This document shows, in pieces, positions 34,201 through 46,023 of a stretch of 64,000 nucleotides of DNA. This DNA comes from Neckera pumila (lineage: Eukaryota; Streptophyta; Bryopsida; Hypnales; Neckeraceae), in contig OZ018415.1 of NCBI GenBank assembly GCA_963969595.1, forward strand, positions 10,540,001 to 10,604,000. The letters run 5' to 3'. A model generated the notes under the pieces. The model saw only the letters and a program-made list of their open reading frames with translations, did no database searches and had not been told where the DNA came from. Position numbers and translations under genes: made by a program. Numbering within the stretch: position 1 is the stretch's first letter; every line of letters starts with the position of its first letter.

Positions 34201-34771
34201 AGCTGATTATCGTAGTTGGTTGCCACCTGTTTACAGTACACCCAGAAGAATTTGGAGTTTGCTTTGACACTGGAGCCCAAGAACGAGGTCCTACTTAAGA
34301 AGATGGAATGGGTGATGCACCAGCGGAAACAAAAGCTAGCTACTGTGCCGTCATCTATTGGCGATGAGCTTGAATTTAATCCTTTCATGCGTGTGGATCT
34401 GAAACCTCTTCAGGTCCGCTTCTCTTCATCAAATGCATGATAGTTTTTTTCCAATTCTAGTCAATTCTAAGAGATTATTGTTACATTGCACATCTTTCCT
34501 TGGATATTGTTGGTAGTTCACGAATGTATGAGATAGATACCGTCTTTAGAATCACTTAATGACCAAAGCTTAAACCGACATCAACTAGACTTGTGAAAGT
34601 TCTACTTGCTGTTTGCACCCGCAATATATATGTAGTATACGTTATGGTTGTAAGTTATGATTGATTAAAAGTTTTGTGGATTGTACAACACAGCTGGCCA
34701 CCGGTCGGGAATCGCCTCTTGAAGTGATGGCAGAAGTGAGGCGCATGAAAGACAACTACAAGGGGCGCTAG
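31229..34771 (+). CDS. GLX2: Cytosolic-type glyoxalase II (hydroxyacylglutathione hydrolase)
   Basis: Hydrolyses S-D-lactoylglutathione to D-lactate and glutathione, the second step of methylglyoxal removal. Seven exons: 31229-31275, 31752-31874, 32559-32720, 33317-33398, 33828-33941, 34237-34413 and 34694-34771; 783 bp, 260 residues, near the usual 258 of plant cytosolic forms. All introns are GT-AG and all phases agree. The protein opens [16 protein letters not shown]. The metallo-beta-lactamase metal site is complete: THHHWDH gives His54, His56, Asp58 and His59; CHTKGH gives His112; GDTLF gives Asp136; CGHEY gives His175. The C-terminal substrate-binding region has NPFMRVD. HHHWDH, rather than HHHYDH, favours the cytosolic subtype. 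The acceptor of exon 3 (GTGAAAAG at 32558) lacks a pyrimidine tract but is the only one keeping frame. An in-frame upstream ATG at 31055 would add 58 residues. No broken codons, so the gene is probably functional. Confidence 0.95.
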
Positions 34772-36856
34772 ATCCTATGAACTGTACAGTACCAGCATAT
34801 GCGGGAACACAGAGGAGTGCTTGTTTACCAAGTAAGATACGTTTTGATCTAACCGGACTTATTGTTTTCTATCAAGCTGTTGATGAATGATGAATGGAGA
34901 ATGATATAGCAGGAGGCATGCAAATTGCTTGTGACGATCACGGTTGGTTCACAGTTAGCATACTCTGTAGGAAGTTATCGTCTGCTCTCTGTTGTTTAGA
35001 ATTAGAGTACGTGACTAATGATTTTAGGAAACATGCTATTAGAGTTTTTCCGAATTCTGCATGTATGATTGGCAAACGCCACAATATATCTGGTTCCAAC
35101 TCCTTTCGAATTGGTCTCTTTGCATGTTGAACGTTTCTTTTGCTTCTTTTTCTTATATTTTCCTTTTAAGTAGCTTCTTCTCAGGGTAAACTGCCTTTGT
35201 GCCTTGGTTTTTTTGGTTTAAATGTCATTTAATCCTCTCATCCATATATGAGGTATTCTTATGCTGGAATTCTTGAAATTTTGTCTTATGTCATGGTTTT
35301 CTTTCATCTTGATTTTAAGGATGATCCCAACTTTTTAAGCAACATTTTGGGTGTCGGTTAAGTTGCACAATTTAAAAGACAATTTAAGTTGTCCCATATT
35401 TCAATGTAGATTCAACTATTCTCATGAATTGAGGCCACGACTAAAGTCTTGGAATGACTGAAGGTCCATTATTTGGGTCCTTTCATTTATTACATAAGGT
35501 TTTTGAACATGTTGTGCAAGTGCAATTTTTTTGGTGCTAAACTCTAAACCCACATCACCGTTGAGGTTGGAGAGTTATTTGAGGTATACATTTATTTACA
35601 AATTTACTTTTGAAAATATGGTTAAGGTGATGAATCATAATTTTTTAATATTTTGTTGTATTGAGAATTGACAAAAATATGATATATTTGATCCTAGCAA
35701 ATCCTTGAAAAACATAGTTTAACTATCTTTTACTTTGTCTAGACATTTACAATTATAGCCAAATATTACAAGAGTTCTTCTCCAAGAAATGATGACTAGG
35801 TAAAACATTTTGAATATAGTAATGGGTACCATGCTAAGTTGGTTATTCTATTGATTTTAGATGTGGTTACTTTATCGTTACTTTTGTGATGCAATAAGGT
35901 TATGAACCTCTCTCAGTGTTATGACATGTGTGTTGTTGATTGTTTTGCAAGATTATTATATTATTAAAAATAATATAGACTAGGATGACTCTTAAAGATG
36001 AGATCCACAAGAATTTTTTCTTTTAATTATCATTTTGTTGTATTTTGCACATGTAGATTGGTTTGATGCAAGATTTTGGTTTTGGTGTGAAGATTTGACC
36101 TTTGGTTATGGTCTTGTTCTTTAGCATCCCAATTTCCTTCAAATTCTACATTGCATTTGAATTTTTATTGTGGAGTCATATTAGTAGTTAGAAGGAGATT
36201 CTAGATTTTGATAATGCATTTTTGAGATACCGTATGAATAAACTATGACTTTTCAAATTAATCATTGACTATCATAAATAGTGGAAATACATTTATAGCA
36301 AGAATGTCTAGGGGTTGGTTTTAGGTGTAGTTGCTTTAGTATAAACAAAAAATTTGGCAATAATATATGTCTCCAAGTAGAAATGCCAAGCAATTGGATC
36401 ATTGATGTTACTAAAGCAATAGCAAATGTGGAATGCCTAGGTGTTGTTGAAGGCACATAGAAGTGCACTTCTAGGCACTACAAGTAGGATTGTTGATATT
36501 CTTAACAAGTGATCACATACATTCCATTGCATTATCAAGATGATCTACTATGTTGGGAATGGCAACCCTTTCTACCACCTTGAAATCAATCACTCTAGAT
36601 TTTGATTGATCTATCTTGATCATGCCCATTGCTCTACTAGAGATAATATTATCCTAACCAAGAGTCAAATGAATTTTTTTACTTTTGCAATCAACTAATC
36701 AATTTTTTATTAATCTAAGAAAAATTCAAACCAACACAATCACCAACATGATTACATAAAGACACCTCAGTAGCTATTGAATCACTAATGGGAAATTCAA
36801 AACCTAGAACAACAAATTAAATAGGAGAAAAAGAAAAAGAAAAATACCTCCATGAA
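34772..36856. other. 3' flank of glyoxalase II and AT-rich spacer
   Basis: 34772-35150 is likely the 3' untranslated region and flank. A 78-codon frame there (34894-35130) has no domain. The rest is AT-rich with nothing recognised. Confidence 0.4.
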
Positions 36857-36860
36857 TTAA

Positions 36861-37786
36861 CCCCTAAAGTTCCTTGACTATGTTCTCACCAAAAATGCTC
36901 CAAAACTGCCATTTCTAATACAAGTACCAAATTTTTGAAAAATATCAATTTTGGACATATGTAACCATAGGATCTTGTATTACTTTGGTTTGAGAATGTG
37001 TAGAAAAAATTTCAAAAATTTCTGTTATGTAGATTGGGAGATATTAGTGTTTGAAGTGGCAAAAGTCCTTTTTTGGGCTGTACAAAAAATCAGGCAGCTA
37101 CACTTCACAAGGTTAGATTATTATGAAAAAAATTCTAAAATGGTTGTGCTTCTTTGGATTCATTCTTTAGGGCAAGCTGGTTACATGCTTGAAAATTTTC
37201 AGATTATTTGGAATTGTACAACATATAGGAAAAAAAGAGTAAGTAGAAAAAAGTAGAGAATGGTTCAAAACACTAAATTGTTAAGAAGTTAATTATGGAA
37301 TTGAAAAATGCCAATCCCAATGGTTGAAATGTTATAATAAACAATCTACATTCTACAATTTTATTTTTTTTGAAACAAATTGAAAATTGAGTTAAATAAA
37401 CGACTTCAAAGTTTATTTTAGAGTAGACAATCCATAACTGCCCGCAAACTAAAAATCCTCATAACATTTGGCTTTTTTTTTTATCAAAATGGGATATTTC
37501 AAAGCTTTCCACATATATAAATCTAATAAACCATTTTCAAATTTTTATTTATGAAAAAAGTGATTTTTTTTATCTGCCCGGACTGCCCAAGTTGAGAAAC
37601 AAACAACATATTAAGCCATAACTTTTTACTCGTATTTCCAAATGTCATGAAATTTAGTGCATATGAAAGATATTCCTTGTCCCCACCTTCTATTAAAATT
37701 TCAACGCAAAATATGCAAATCTTTAGTCACACGTACCCGCCCAAAATTTCTATATTGCCAAAAAATGCATGTTGGTCCTTTAGGGG
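36861..37786 (-). mobile_element. TTAA-type MITE, subfamily I, intact ends (926 bp)
   Basis: Bounded by TTAA at 36857-36860 and 37787-37790. The left terminus is CCCCTAAAGTTCC and the right is GGTCCTTTAGGGG. It is the inverse orientation of the element at 14800-15710, and internal landmarks are shared (GGATCTTGTATTAC, AGATATTAGTGTTTGAAGTG, TTTAGAGTAGACAATCCATA). No coding capacity. Confidence 0.88.
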
Positions 37787-37790
37787 TTAA

Positions 37791-40700
37791 GTCGCATCTA
37801 TAGAGTGAAGAGAAGAAAGATGAGGGAAGGAAGACTAATGGAATATAGTGAATAGGAGAATGGTGGAAGACAAACAACAAGGGTAGAATCAACATCCACC
37901 ATTTGAAGAGGTGCACAATATTGGACTCTCACAAATCCGATTGAGATGCACAATTGTAGACATATCTACCATATACACAATGGATCTTTTTTCTCAAAAT
38001 TGAATCGACCAAAATTTCATGTAAAATATTCTTCCAATCTATTTGTTGTTCTTTCTATGGAGAAGTTTGCAAATCGGATAAATGTAAATATCATTGGTTC
38101 AAATCCACCTTGAAAAAATATCTCAAGCCATGGTTTTGTGTTAAATTTGTGTTAATTTAAATGCAGTTGGATTAGTTTTAGCCAAAAAATTAACACAAAA
38201 GTATGGGCTAAAATGTTTTTTTCAAAATAGATTTGTACTAGTATATATGGAACAATCAAAGAGATCGGAATATTGGCAAGAGGATCTATTGCTCTATATA
38301 GAAGACATGTGAGATTAATTGAATGGTGAGCATGGCTTGGTCCAAAAATGTGGATGCCACATTCAAGGTGTTCAACAATACTAAGCTATAGAGGCAAGAC
38401 AATGATGTGCATTGGTATCCAACACACCCCATCCAATGCTACGCGTTCAAGAAATTGTGTCTATAGCACATCAATATTGATAGTACCTATTAGATCCTTG
38501 CATGCAACGTCTCTTTTGACATCCCTGAATCCTACAACATCTATATATAACTCTTTGATGCCACACACTCAAGACAATTGCCTCTTCACATGGAGATAAG
38601 GCTCAAGAGTCAATTGTCCGCTCATGAAGGCCCACTGGTTTGCCGACACATGTAGTAGCTCAATAGATTTATGTACAGTCTCTATGCAATAGTATACACT
38701 ACGGACATTGCATTCCGCATCTTTTCTAAGACAAGGATTTATATCATCTCAAAGATGAGGGTGCATGCACAAAAGTGCATCAACAAAAAAAAGTCAATGA
38801 TCTTTTTATGTTACAAAAGGTGTGACAAACTTCTGATCTGCTTTAACTTTTGAAATATGACCAAGACAAACTTAAATCAATGAAGCTAGAGATGGATTTT
38901 TCTACTGCAATCATATATATTTTAATTTTTAGAAATTAAAAAAACATTTTATATTTAAAATTCTATTTGGCTAATTTGTCACGCTTTCAAGTTTAGGGGG
39001 TTTGGATACTTTTGAGTACCCCAAATTAATGATCTAAAGCTAAAAAATCTGTATTTTATTCCTATAGTAGACGATCATGTTACATACTAGGGGCATCTAA
39101 AAATAGATTATATTATGTCCTCCATATTTGTGCAATAGGGCTCCCTAGCATGAACATTTTTGAACATTGAAGATGGTTTCGAACTCATTATTTTGGTAAA
39201 ATATGATCACTATGAAGTCCTCACAATGTCTGATTTTTGTTTTATTTTTTTTAATGTTGTTACCGTTTTAAAATTATTTAAGTATCAAAGCGCCTATTTT
39301 CTTCAAAAAAATTGTCATTGTATTTTGTGAATAATCTTTGACCTACAATTTTTAGGACTCAAATTTTGGTAAAAAAAGTTTTAGCGTTATATTATTATCC
39401 ATATTTTTTATTTTTTAAATATATTTTTAAAGGTCTTAGTAGAGTAAATACTATTTTAAATGCTACAAAATTAAACAATCTTTCTTGCAATCACCTAACA
39501 ATGTGTGGAAAATTTCCATCTTCAATACCCTCAAAGTCTCAAACCTCTAATCAGGTCGTTACAAGTCACACAGAGAGCAATGGAATTATAATTTATATTT
39601 ATGAAGAGACTTGTTTGTTACAAAGTGGAAACTAAAGAACAAACAATCTTGACCACAACACTAGCTAAAGGAAACACAAAACCAACTCATACGTTTTGAA
39701 TTGAGTTTACAATAAATAATCTATTAATATTAAATTCAACAATGTGATTGCCTAATTAAAATAACATTCCTACACTACATTTCAAATGTGAACTTAGTTC
39801 TCTGTAATATGGACCTAGTCTAAGACCTCCTTGGACCACTTAACCCCAACAAGAAATTGAATAAATTTGGTACTTAAGGTAGAAAGTGTGATTTGGATGC
39901 AAAGTTATATTTGAATAGGGAAGGAATTTTGAAATGGTTTGAAATTTTTTGTAGACTCTAAAAGTGTGGACTTTCCTATGATGTAAAATTCAAGAATTTT
40001 ATAATGGTCAAAAACATTATCCAACAAATATTGTATGCTTAGAACAAGCAAAAATGGTGCGAATTCTCATACATCATGACTTCAATAGGGCATTGATAGT
40101 AGAGAGAAGTTCCAAATCTAATGCCAATTTTTTGTACGCCTAGATCAACAAGTCAAAAATATTGTTGTAACAACAACTATGTACTATCTATACCATGGAA
40201 TTTTTGGAAAATATTTAAACAAGGTTAGAAAATAAAGTAAATTTAATTTGTAGAACTGGTAGAAGAATTGTGCATACATATATTAAATGTTGTAATTGAA
40301 TGTGTAAATAGAAACCTTTGTTATGAGTGAAATATTTTTTATTCTTAAAATGTGCCTTTTATTCCCTTTGATGCAACATTCATTTCCATTGAAGTGATAC
40401 TCATTTTCCCCAAAAACATAGAGTCCGTCCTTTGGACACAAATACAATGAATAGATTAAACAATTGTATTGGTTCATATTATAGTTGTTCTAAAATACCA
40501 AATTGTAATGTTTAGTATTATGTATTGATGTATTTTCTCCAGACTATTAAGATACATCCACATAATGGCCTTTTATATACAATTAAATCTTCTCCTTTTT
40601 AAAAATGGACAATTAGCATCATTACTTTATGCAAATATTTGTAGTTTTTACAAAACCATCCTTCTAGGTTGTTTCGTAGTCTTTTAGCACTCACACAATA

Positions 40701-41099
40701 TTCTATGAATTTTTCACGCTTATGGTGGTTTTTGGTGAATGCAAATGGGACCTCATTCAAGGTTCAAACACCAGTGGTGCAAAATGGATGGCGGTGCTTA
40801 AACTATGGTGTTTATGCCTTATGAGACATTGTTTGCCATTGCATTTTTTACATTTGATGTTATCTTCTAAGTGCTCAAATGTTCCAAAGTAGTTGCTATC
40901 ATATTTAAGTCCTAAAAGACAAGCCTTGTTCGTTGAATGGACAATTGAATGTTTGGGTAGGTTCCTTCAAAGTTGTTTTTAAATAGATGTTTTTGGAATT
41001 TTGGCACAAGGTACATACACTAACGGACGCCTTTGTGGTAATGAAATATTTCCAATCGGATATTTGAATGAAAAATTATGTTGACTCAAAAAATAAGGT
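37791..41099. other. Long AT-rich gene desert
   Basis: No open frame above 89 codons, no domain and no clear repeat boundary. Short frames at 38348-38599 and 39366-39635 show nothing recognisable. Confidence 0.4.
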
Positions 41100-41850
41100 A
41101 GTCTAGAGAAGCTCAAGCAATTTGGGGCCGAGCTCAAGCACTTTGGAACCTTTTTCTAAATCCTTCATCTACTTTTGATATTTGGCATGTATGTAATTTG
41201 TATAATATAATAAGTAGTTGTCAAAAAAAAATTCAACCAAAAATCACACTTCAAAGGGAGTTCATACTTTGCTAACTATGTTTGACAATTATTTTGAAAA
41301 ATGGTTTTTTTCTAACTTCTAATGTTGTAATCTTGCAATTTGTATAGTCAGAGATTTTCAAATTTATTCCACTGATATTCTATAAGTTTGACTCTATAAT
41401 TTGATTTTGTAGATTTCAAGAAATAAATTCTCCAATGCATAAGAAATCACCAAATAATGGCGAATGTATTGCTAGATTACTTTACATCTTCATATATATA
41501 GCAAAGCGATTAAGTGTAAGGTAGGGATCCAGTGTCATTGGATCTCATATGCAAAAGTTATGAGATTTAGGATTTAGAGTGTACTAAAATCTCCTATCAC
41601 TTACTAATTAAAAGAGAAAATATAAAACTTTCACCTAATTCATAATAGAAACTGTCTATAGTAGAAAAGTGTCATTTTGGGTGTTCCTACCTTAAAATTA
41701 GATACCGTATTTGTTTCTGAAATTTTGCATGAATGTACCTAAGAAGTTGTAGAAATAAACTATATAAATCCTCATTTTTGTGTAGAATTTTCTTTTAATT
41801 AAAGAGGACTTGAAGTCTATTGTCCCTATCTAGTAGGGTCAATTTTTTAA
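41100..41850 (+). mobile_element. Copy of the outer element at 51721-53900, uninterrupted
   Basis: It matches 51890-52215 in order: AGCTC(A/G)GGCAATTT, TTTGATATTTGGCATGTA, AAAAATCACACTTCAAAGGGAG, CAATTTGTATAGTCA and TTTGACTCTATAATTTGA. After GATTTCAA it runs on into AATGCATAAGAAATCA, where the other copy has a 917-bp insert. Termini are not identified, so the limits are approximate. Confidence 0.55.
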
Positions 41851-44360
41851 TCTTTTTTCAAACTTCTTGCAATCCACATAGTCAAATAGGCTAAATTTTT
41901 TCTACACTTTGACACTCGCTTTGACATGATGGTCTACTACACTTTTATAAGATTGAACTTCAAAAACATTATTCAGCTTGGATCAATGCACCCATAAAAT
42001 GGCTATTCTTGACAATTTCTCTTGAAAATATCCTCTACCCTTTAAATTAAAAAAAGAATACTTATCCTTTATGTTCAAATTATCAAAATTAATGTGTTTT
42101 GGAAATTATTATAATTGATTGCGAGTATCAAAATCAGCTTTTTTTCAATTTTGGATGCAAGCACAAAGAACATCTCCAATAGGACAGTAAAAATTAATTA
42201 CTTTACAACATTAGGTCACTTGTGTACTCCACCGTGCAACTTACATTACCTTCCAACCAATTGCAAGTTTTTCAGTGTGAAAAGACAAAAGGAAGCAAAA
42301 TCATGAATTATCATAATGTACAGCTTGTAGAAGAAAAAATAGTATTTGGAATAGTTGTCAATCCTTACAAATAAGCAACTTTTGTTATAGGAAAGTGAAT
42401 CTTTAGGTGGATTCAAGCATCAATGGCACACTTTTCATCTAGAAATTGTTATTGTCTATTGTTTGCCATGTACGTGGTAATGCTCAGAGAGCAAACTTCC
42501 ATGCTATATTAAAATAAAAAATAACTTTCCAAGTTTGTTAGAGTCAAGTTTTTAATGCTTTCATTTCTATGTAAAGTTGGGCTAAATGACATTTTAGGAG
42601 AAGCTTTGTATGTGTCAAACTAATAGCAACCAAAAAGATCAAGTCTGAGGTTGAAATTAGTTTTCCAAAAGTCAGAAGCTTGCCTCTTCCAAATATTTGC
42701 TGACAAACAATTCTAATTTCCTCCTACAATTGTTGCACGTGTACATGTGGAATTCCAAAATTTCTTTTGAATTTTTTACATGGTCTGATGGATTTTATGT
42801 GCATGGAAGTTCACTCTAAAGAATTAAAAAAAATGGTAACAAAATATACTAAAAGAGACATTTTCAAAAGTTACTCAAATGAACTACGGTATTATCTTAA
42901 ACAAGGAAATTCATTTCCCTGCTTCTATTCACACTACTAAGATAAACCAACCTAAAGCCGTCAGCTTCCTATTTCCGCCATCCTATTTTTGGCCCCATTT
43001 CCGTCACTACACTCATCCAACTCCACTCACTTTCCTGACAAAATTAGAGCATTGATATCACCAAAACTAATGTGTCAATTTTTCATTGGTCCATACTTAC
43101 GTGCTAATAGATACATGGAAGGGTGGTTATGGGTTGTTGGTATGATGTTTATGACTCCAGTCTACAAGTGGTTTTGTAATTTCAGGGTTGACATTTCAAA
43201 AATTCGCAGAAATTACAATTTTGATTGAAAAATTATAATTCCACTTGGGTTTGATTCGTGAAACAAGCGCACACCTCTGAAAAATACATGCCCTTCTTGG
43301 AATTGGCCTCAATATACTCAGATTGCAAATCAGGGTGGTAATAGGCTTGTCTACCTTAAAGGTTGTTGGATTCTTCCCCCACAGTGTGTGCACAGTAGTC
43401 ACCACTAAAATTTAGGTGCAACTTGGATTCGTAGTTTACGAAATTGCCGCTCCTAAAGTTTTGGAGCGCAACATGATACCGCCTTCTCAGGGCTGAGTCA
43501 GCTCTTTATGCCCTCGGATTACTGGATGTCTGGATCCTTTTGCCACTGAGAGTGGATTTCGCTTCTGGATAACTGAAACATGATGCATGTGATCATTGTG
43601 ATAACCCAAAAGCTTGAGAATACTGGCTCCGCATGACTTGCATATGAAGAAGTTTTCTACACTCTGACAAGGGAGTTAAGTGAGCAGCGTGCAATTTTTG
43701 GATTTGTACAGATCGCTCACGGAGCGATCAAGGGAAGACGAGGCCTATCAATGCTACTTTAAACTACATAAATCCATTTGCGTTGCATTCTGTACTGTAA
43801 TAAGAAAGATTTGGCAAATTCATGGCTCTAGCACGGATGACATGCCACATTTTGCCCCACAAATTTAACATTGTTCTACCCTTGCAAACATTTAACATTT
43901 GTTCATTCACATCTAGTCTAGGACAGATCAGTTATTTACAATAAATTGCCCTGGAAATTTACACTGCATGTGAGACCTGCTGGGGTCATTTTTTTGATGT
44001 CTAACCTGAAATTCTCAACCCTTTTAAATCTGTGGACTTTTTTCGTAAGACGCAGAGAATTATTACTGCTTTTAGGTCTTGACGAGTGAGCACATACGCA
44101 AAAACCCTTCATGCGTACAGGCTCGCTGCAGTCAGAGGCCACACTATACTCAGAAATTAGCCGACTAGTTGCAATAGAAGTGGTACGAGAATACACTACT
44201 GCAATTGAGAATACGATTAGTGCGTAATTGTAGTAGTATATTCTCGAACTCAAACAGCTTCAGCTCAAGATTTTTAAATTCCACTTACAGTTCAATTCCA
44301 AATGTCAATTACACTCAGAGAACTCAAATGCCAACGAAGTTGAGAATGAAGCCCCCTCCA
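41851..44360. other. AT-rich spacer, becoming less AT-rich after 43 kb
   Basis: 43.0-44.4 kb has more balanced composition and several short frames, but I cannot assign any. It could hold old gene or retroelement fragments. Confidence 0.35.
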
Positions 44361-44576
44361 TTATGAAAACCTTGCAGCAAGTGTTGAAACATCCTTGTCT
44401 CCAAATTGTCCATAAATGAAATTCAGCTTGCTCCAACGTAACTGCCCATCAGGGTTCTGAGTCTGTGTGGCCGCGGCACCGAAAGGAATGTTTACAATAT
44501 GTGAAACCAAGGATCTTAAAACCTCACCCATGAACATAAACATACATATTAAGTCCTGCACGGAAGTGCAATACAA
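44361..44576 (-). CDS. Possible terminal exon of an unknown protein, doubtful
   Basis: A minus-strand frame ending ...PDGQLRWSKLNFIYGQFGDK and a Ser-terminated tail reads more like real protein than its neighbours and has a possible acceptor (CCACACAG) near 44464-44471. I do not recognise a family. It lies about 660 bp downstream of the VOC gene on the same strand and could also be that gene's 3' flank. Confidence 0.15.
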   Translation of the reverse strand: MYCTSVQDLICMFMFMGEVLRSLVSHIVNIPFGAAATQTQNPDGQLRWSKLNFIYGQFGDKDVSTLAARFS

Positions 44577-45238
44577 GCGCGCACGAGTGAAACGTGCACA
44601 ACACTATGACGATTCGGCGAGATATACGAACACAAAAATGACAGCTTCAAGGGACGCTATCACACAAGAATAGACACAGTTCTGTCCATAAATGCAAAGC
44701 GAGATTAAAGAACATGCAAAACGAGATCCACAAAGAACACATTGGATAGGGAATAGTATCAGGTACACAGCCAATTACCAATGTCTTTTACTGAAGATTG
44801 GCAGTCCGCATCTCTGATTCATTTTGAGAATCTCATGATGAACCAAAATCGTACCTAAGCAGAAAAATAACCATGCTCAAACCCAAGAATCTCACCGCTA
44901 GCTGGTGCTTTGCAAGCCCACTCCCCTCCCTACCTCTCAGCTTGTACTTACAATGTAGGTAAAGCTAGACTCAAATATGTAAACCTCTTATTACTCCGTC
45001 TATGCTAAACCACTCGCTGACAACTAATCTAACTACTTTCTATGACCCGACCTATGACCCGCCACGCAGAATTAATATTTTGCTCGAGACTGGGTTGCAA
45101 GTCCATGATATTTTTCGGGTTTTGAGGAAGATACCAAATTAAATCCCCCAAGACAGTAATATCTGATGATTTGGAATTTGACGACCAGTGTGCAGTACAG
45201 TACAACTCGCAACAGAACGTGCTGACATTATTGCAGCC
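44577..45238. other. 3' flank of the VOC gene
   Basis: No gene recognised. It probably contains the 3' untranslated region of the minus-strand VOC gene. Confidence 0.4.
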
Positions 45239-46015
45239 TCACCGCTCTGATAATGCAGGTGATAGAGTGCAGAAACTGGCCGAGGCGTTTAAAGGCTGCA
45301 CAGGGAAATTCTCACATGTACAAATCTCGATCATGAAACCGTCTGGGTCATGGAAGAACACCTGCTCAATCAGCACGCCATCTTCATCGACCGTTGCTTT
45401 ACAATATTTGATGCCGTGATCATTCAGTGCCTGCTCCACCCCTAATATGGAGTCGCTCTGTACAACATCAGTCATTCATGAGGAGAAAAATCTCACAGGC
45501 TTTTGAAGACGTCTAAATCTGTCCATGCACAATCTACAGGATTATTACTGTACATTTCAGAATCAGAGCACACTGAAGCTTCATCGAAATATCAAAGAAA
45601 TGTGGCCAATATCAAATTATACCTGGAAAGAGAGATGGTCATCTCTGATGTTAATTTCCTTGACCGCTGGAGGAAGCGTAGAAAGCTCCTGCTTCTCAGC
45701 CTGCAGTAGATGGATGCTTAAATTCACGCCGTGGTTGTGAAGCCTGTGAAAAGAGAAGACGCGCACACGAAAACACAAAATCAGTAATCCAATAAGTATA
45801 GGAATTTGCACACATAAATGGCCCAAGCAGAAGACACTTAAATTTCAAGCTTACCATGCTCCTTCAAACTTCAAGGCTTCTGGGCGCACGATACGACTGA
45901 AGCCTAGCACCTTCTCGTAGAAATTGGTGGCGACTTGCACATTTCGGCATACTCTAGAGACATGATTCAAGGATTTGAGAGGCAAGGACCGTTTGAGGTC
46001 TTTCTGGATCGCCAT
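45239..46015 (-). CDS. Plant glyoxalase-I-like VOC protein (GLYI4/7/8 type)
   Basis: Three exons, 46015-45855, 45743-45623 and 45457-45239: 501 bp, 166 residues, GT-AG introns, phases 2 and 0. It is a single vicinal-oxygen-chelate domain. It opens with LPLKSLNHVSRVCRNV, has FYEKVLGFSRIVRP (residues about 32-46), then NLSIHLLQAEKQ, DDHLSFQ and FFHDPDGFMIEIC. His18, His90 and Glu138 sit at expected metal-ligand positions of the fold; the second position appears to be His65, as I recall for this plant subfamily, where classical glyoxalase I has Glu. The HDPDGFMIEI signature and about 170-residue length match GLYI4/7/8-type proteins, several of which lack proven lactoylglutathione lyase activity. 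A strong acceptor (TTTCTGTTCCAG) ends 8 bases before the ATG, so an upstream exon is likely. It is convergent with glyoxalase II, 10.5 kb away. The reading frame is intact. Confidence 0.92.
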
Positions 46016-46023
46016 AGCCGCTG

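Noticed and set aside
34894..35130. 78-codon frame after glyoxalase II
   Set aside because: It follows the stop codon of glyoxalase II within the probable 3' region and has no domain.
38041..38110. tRNA B-box-like GGTTCAAATCC
   Set aside because: No matching A box or cloverleaf arms are found around it.
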